DNA of 64,000 nt from Clostridium beijerinckii (GTDB taxonomy: Bacteria; Bacillota; Clostridia; Clostridiales; Clostridiaceae), in NCBI GenBank assembly GCA_003129525.1, contig CP029329.1:3208501-3272500 (forward strand), written 5' to 3'. The notes under the pieces are model-generated. The model did no database searches, was not told the DNA's origin, and saw only the letters and a list, made by a program, of their open reading frames with translations. A program made the position numbers and the translations under genes. This document shows, piece by piece, positions 61,755 through 64,000 of this stretch (its first letter is position 1; each line of letters starts with the position of its first letter).

Positions 61755-61787
61755 GGCTATGTTTTAATATAGTGTTAAAACATAGCC
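61755..61787 (+). terminator. Terminator after the exported protein gene
   Basis: GGCTATGTTTTAA pairs perfectly with TTAAAACATAGCC around a 7-nt loop. Confidence 0.75.
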
Positions 61788-61906
61788 ATATATGCTAGAT
61801 TAACAATTATAGAATCTTCATATTTTCATAGATTTTATATTTCTTAAAGTGCATTAATGTCTTCCTTTATTGATATCCCAATTTCATTAATAAATTGGAA
61901 TCTGTC

Positions 61907-62494
61907 TTACTCAGCTGACAAGTTAATTACGTCTTCTTCTGTAATCTCTCGTAATACTTTACAAGGATTACCTACCGCAATTACCCCTGCTGGAATATCT
62001 TTATTTACCACACTTCCAGCACCAATAATGCTGCCTTTTCCTATAGTAACTCCACCACATACAGTAACATTAGCACCAATCCATACATCATCTTCTATTG
62101 TAATAGGTTTCGAAGTTCCAATTCCTTCTGCCCTTTGTATTGGAAGCACAGCATGTCCTGAGCACGCCAAACAAACTCCAGGAGCTATAAATGCATTTGC
62201 ACCAATATAGACTGGCGATGTATCTAGTATCACACAATTATAGTTGATCACAGTAAGTCCATGTGTATGTATATTGAAACCATAATCACAATGAAATGAA
62301 GGTTCAATAAATGTTAGCGGATTATAAGTTCCAAGTAATTTTTTTAAAATGCTACTTCTCTTTTCTCCTTCTGATGGTGAAGTCTGATTATATTTCCAAC
62401 ATAATTCTTTCGCCTTTTGTTGTAATTCTGACGACATATCTGTGTGCTTTGAATAATATCCTTTATTTTGTTTCATAATTTCTGTAAAATCCAT
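61907..62494 (-). CDS. Sugar O-acetyltransferase (maltose/galactoside acetyltransferase type)
   Basis: A 195-residue left-handed beta-helix enzyme of the Maa/LacA group. The N-terminal Mac domain (SSELQQKAKELCWKYNQTSPSEGEKRSSILKKLLG) is followed by hexapeptide repeats: IHTHGLTVINYNCVILDTSPVYIGANAFIAPGV, then ITIEDDVWIGANVTVCGGVTIGKGSIIGAGSVVNKDIPAGVIAVGNPCKVLR. The catalytic histidine is probably the one in CSGHAVLPIQRAEG (usually TAxHP). It transfers acetyl from acetyl-CoA to sugars. GAAAGGAG precedes the ATG. Physiological acceptor unknown. Confidence 0.92.
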   Translation of the reverse strand: MDFTEIMKQNKGYYSKHTDMSSELQQKAKELCWKYNQTSPSEGEKRSSILKKLLGTYNPLTFIEPSFHCDYGFNIHTHGLTVINYNCVILDTSPVYIGANAFIAPGVCLACSGHAVLPIQRAEGIGTSKPITIEDDVWIGANVTVCGGVTIGKGSIIGAGSVVNKDIPAGVIAVGNPCKVLREITEEDVINLSAE

Positions 62495-62634
62495 TATCTT
62501 ACTCCTTTCAAATTACTATTTGTCTTTTAGTAAATTATAACATATTTACTGAATATCTCACTTCCTTATTCCAGAAGATCGCTATTTTTATTTGATACAC
62601 TAAATGAATATCTTCTAAAGCTTTTTGAATTGAG

Positions 62635-62671
62635 AATACCGCAAATTCATTTTACTGAATAATACGGTATT
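62635..62671 (-). terminator. Hairpin after the cupin gene
   Basis: AATACCG and CGGTATT close an outer stem; inner ATTCA/TGAAT pairs extend it. A closely similar hairpin is at 63584-63620. Confidence 0.5.
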
Positions 62672-62789
62672 TAATTATTTATTTTTTTATTGTACATATT
62701 ATACATGCATCAATTGTACTTGTATTCTAACTATATTGGGTAATCTAATATTTGTTTATTCCTAATTATCCATGGTTCTTTTCAACAAC

Positions 62790-63347
62790 TTATTCAGCAG
62801 GCTTAGTTACATTAACTACACCATGTGGATGTTGTGGTGGTGCATAGATAGCGTATACTTTAAGTGGTTCATCGCCTGTATTAATAATATTGTGCCAAGT
62901 GCCAGCAGGTATCATGATTGCAAAGTCATCATATACGTTTTCTTGAAAATCTAGGCTGTCTTTGCTTGTTCCCATTTTAACAATTCCTTGTCCCTCTTCA
63001 ACACGTATGAACTGATCAATTTCAGGATGAACTTCCAAACCTATGTCATCACCAACCTCGATGCTCATCAATGTAACTTGAAGATTGTCTCCTGTCCATA
63101 AACCGGTTCGGTAATTATTGTTTTCCTTGGTGACTTCATTAATATTAACTACGAAAGGTTCTGGACCATAGTCTTCCAATACAATTGGACCATCGTCCAT
63201 TAATCTCGAACTATTCTCCATTTTATCATTAATTGGAACATAATGGTCATAAGCATAAGGACACGGATAAGTTCTATAATCATTATAAATACCTTCTGGG
63301 TTATTATCACAATAAGGACATGGATGCAATCTATGAGTATTATTCAT
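62790..63347 (-). CDS. Cupin-domain protein with Cys-rich N-terminus
   Basis: A 185-residue protein. The first 45 residues are Cys/Pro/Tyr-rich (LHPCPYCDNNPEG, TYPCPYAYDHYVP), reminiscent of coat proteins or a zinc site. The rest is one cupin: motif 1 GLEVHPEIDQFIRVEEGQGIV, motif 2 MIPAGTWHNIINTGDEPLKVYAIYAPPQHPHGV, with the metal-binding H, E and H preserved. A close resemblance to mannose-6-phosphate-isomerase-like cupins of clostridia is noted. GAAGGAAG precedes the ATG. Substrate unknown. Confidence 0.85.
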   Translation of the reverse strand: MNNTHRLHPCPYCDNNPEGIYNDYRTYPCPYAYDHYVPINDKMENSSRLMDDGPIVLEDYGPEPFVVNINEVTKENNNYRTGLWTGDNLQVTLMSIEVGDDIGLEVHPEIDQFIRVEEGQGIVKMGTSKDSLDFQENVYDDFAIMIPAGTWHNIINTGDEPLKVYAIYAPPQHPHGVVNVTKPAE

Positions 63348-63583
63348 ATTGTTTCTTCCTTCTATAATATTTCAAATTCATAATATGTTTTAATTTTTTA
63401 AAGTGTTCTTATATTCATTGTAAATACTGTATTATTTAATTTTTAACTAATGTCTCTTCTCCATTCATCCTAAATATACTATTTCCACTTAGTATAAGAA
63501 AAAATTCTTCTTGTTTTAAATACGAATATGGTAATTTTATTTTTTATTATACATGGATCCTTTTTTCCTATTGCACATCAAAA

Positions 63584-63620
63584 AAATACCGCAAATTCAT
63601 TTCTGAATAATGCGATATTT
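63584..63620 (-). terminator. Terminator after the small SH3/KOW-like gene
   Basis: AAATACCGC and GCGATATTT (one mismatch) around ATTCA/TGAAT pairs, followed on the minus strand by a T-run; placed 37 bp after the stop at 63657. Confidence 0.6.
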
Positions 63621-63656
63621 GAATTTGTTATTTTTTTATTATTTCAGCATTTGTAA

Positions 63657-63818
63657 CTAAATTACTTTTAAATTCGTTACTCTTGCTAAAGTTGGAACAT
63701 CATCTTCTTCACCATCTACTACAACAACTGCACTATGATCTCCCATTAACTTAATTATAGTACCTTTCTTACCTTTGTTCTCATTTTCTAAAAATTCAAC
63801 TCTATCATTTACTTCCAT
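63657..63818 (-). CDS. Small KOW/SH3-like protein
   Basis: A 53-residue protein too short for the long-ORF set: MEVNDRVEFLENENKGKKGT, then IIKLMGDHSAVVVVDGEEDD and VPTLARVTNLKVI. The beta-strand pattern with KGKKGTI is that of a KOW or SH3-like mini-barrel, as found in RNA- or protein-binding modules. GGAGG lies 8 bp before the ATG. Monocistronic. Function unknown. Confidence 0.7.
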   Translation of the reverse strand: MEVNDRVEFLENENKGKKGTIIKLMGDHSAVVVVDGEEDDVPTLARVTNLKVI

Positions 63819-63932
63819 CAATAATTCCTCCATATTTCTACATAATAATTTTCTATAACAAATTAATTATATCATGTTTCTTTAAATATCTCATTCTTCA
63901 ATTTTAGAGAATTAATACAATCTTCACCATCA

Positions 63933-63963
63933 AGTAGTTCCTTATATTCAATAAGGAACTACT
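63933..63963. terminator. Hairpin near the right edge
   Basis: AGTAGTTCCTTAT and its complement form a perfect 13-bp stem with a 5-nt loop. On the minus strand a short stop-bounded frame (LIEYKELLDGEDCINSLKLK) runs through it. Whether it ends a gene outside the window cannot be told. Confidence 0.4.
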
Positions 63964-64000
63964 CGTTACTTGCTTTTTTAGAAAATGTCATCTAATACTG

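Overview
The window looks like chromosome from an anaerobic, endospore-forming, saccharolytic Clostridium, in the neighbourhood of C. beijerinckii or C. saccharoperbutylacetonicum. That placement is an inference from very AT-rich DNA, strong AGGAGG-type ribosome sites, spore genes (sspH, cotJABC), BadF-type activases, EFR1 flavodoxin-ferredoxins and orphan PAS histidine kinases. No rRNA, tRNA or recognisable riboswitch was found.

Layout. 1-5.4 kb: the start of a MarR regulator, a truncated flavodoxin, and an operon of a 1304-residue double acyl-CoA dehydratase activase with two small cupins. 5.6-10 kb: a sugar-binding protein, a secreted DUF1002 protein and two membrane proteins. 10-12.1 kb: a redox cluster (nitroreductase, Rrf2 regulator, EFR1 flavodoxin-ferredoxin). 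All three promoters carry the same GTTGTAAC-N7-GTTACAAC site. 12.3-15.4 kb: spore genes sspH and cotJA-cotJB-cotJC, the last truncated, around a CDP-alcohol phosphotransferase and a DUF2087-type regulator. 15.6-23 kb: a [2Fe-2S] protein, a DUF4317 protein, an RsmJ-like methyltransferase, and a compatible-solute ABC importer. The importer promoter carries two 22-bp-spaced operators, and a BusR-like GntR/RCK_C regulator sits next to it.

23-36.5 kb: a stress protein, a propeller-like protein, yaaA, and a GIY-YIG/UVR nuclease duplicated as a roughly 1.4-kb direct repeat on both sides of a chemoreceptor. The second nuclease copy is cut by an IS1182-family element, and another IS1182-family element abuts the end of a CRISPR array.

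36.6-50.3 kb: a complete type I-C CRISPR-Cas locus on the minus strand, in the order cas3, (IS4 element), cas5c, cas8c, cas7c, cas4, cas1, cas2, leader, array. The array has 43 identical 32-bp repeats and 42 spacers. The IS4 insertion has clear terminal repeats and a 12-bp target duplication, and it separates cas3 from the Cascade and adaptation genes. Upstream of cas3 lie a decayed fragment that resembles the JetD Toprim end of a Wadjet system and a transposase remnant, so this looks like an eroding defence island.

50.6-64 kb: YvrJ, DUF1659 and DUF2922 small proteins, a soluble multi-PAS histidine kinase, a second chemoreceptor, a 54-bp perfect palindrome, a CNNM/CorC-type exporter, a sugar O-acetyltransferase, a cupin and several small proteins.

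I did not find a clearly new multi-gene system. The strongest second-look items are the two regulatory circuits (Rrf2 operators and BusR-type paired operators), spacer redundancy in the array, the transposon-split cas operon, and the Wadjet-like remnant.
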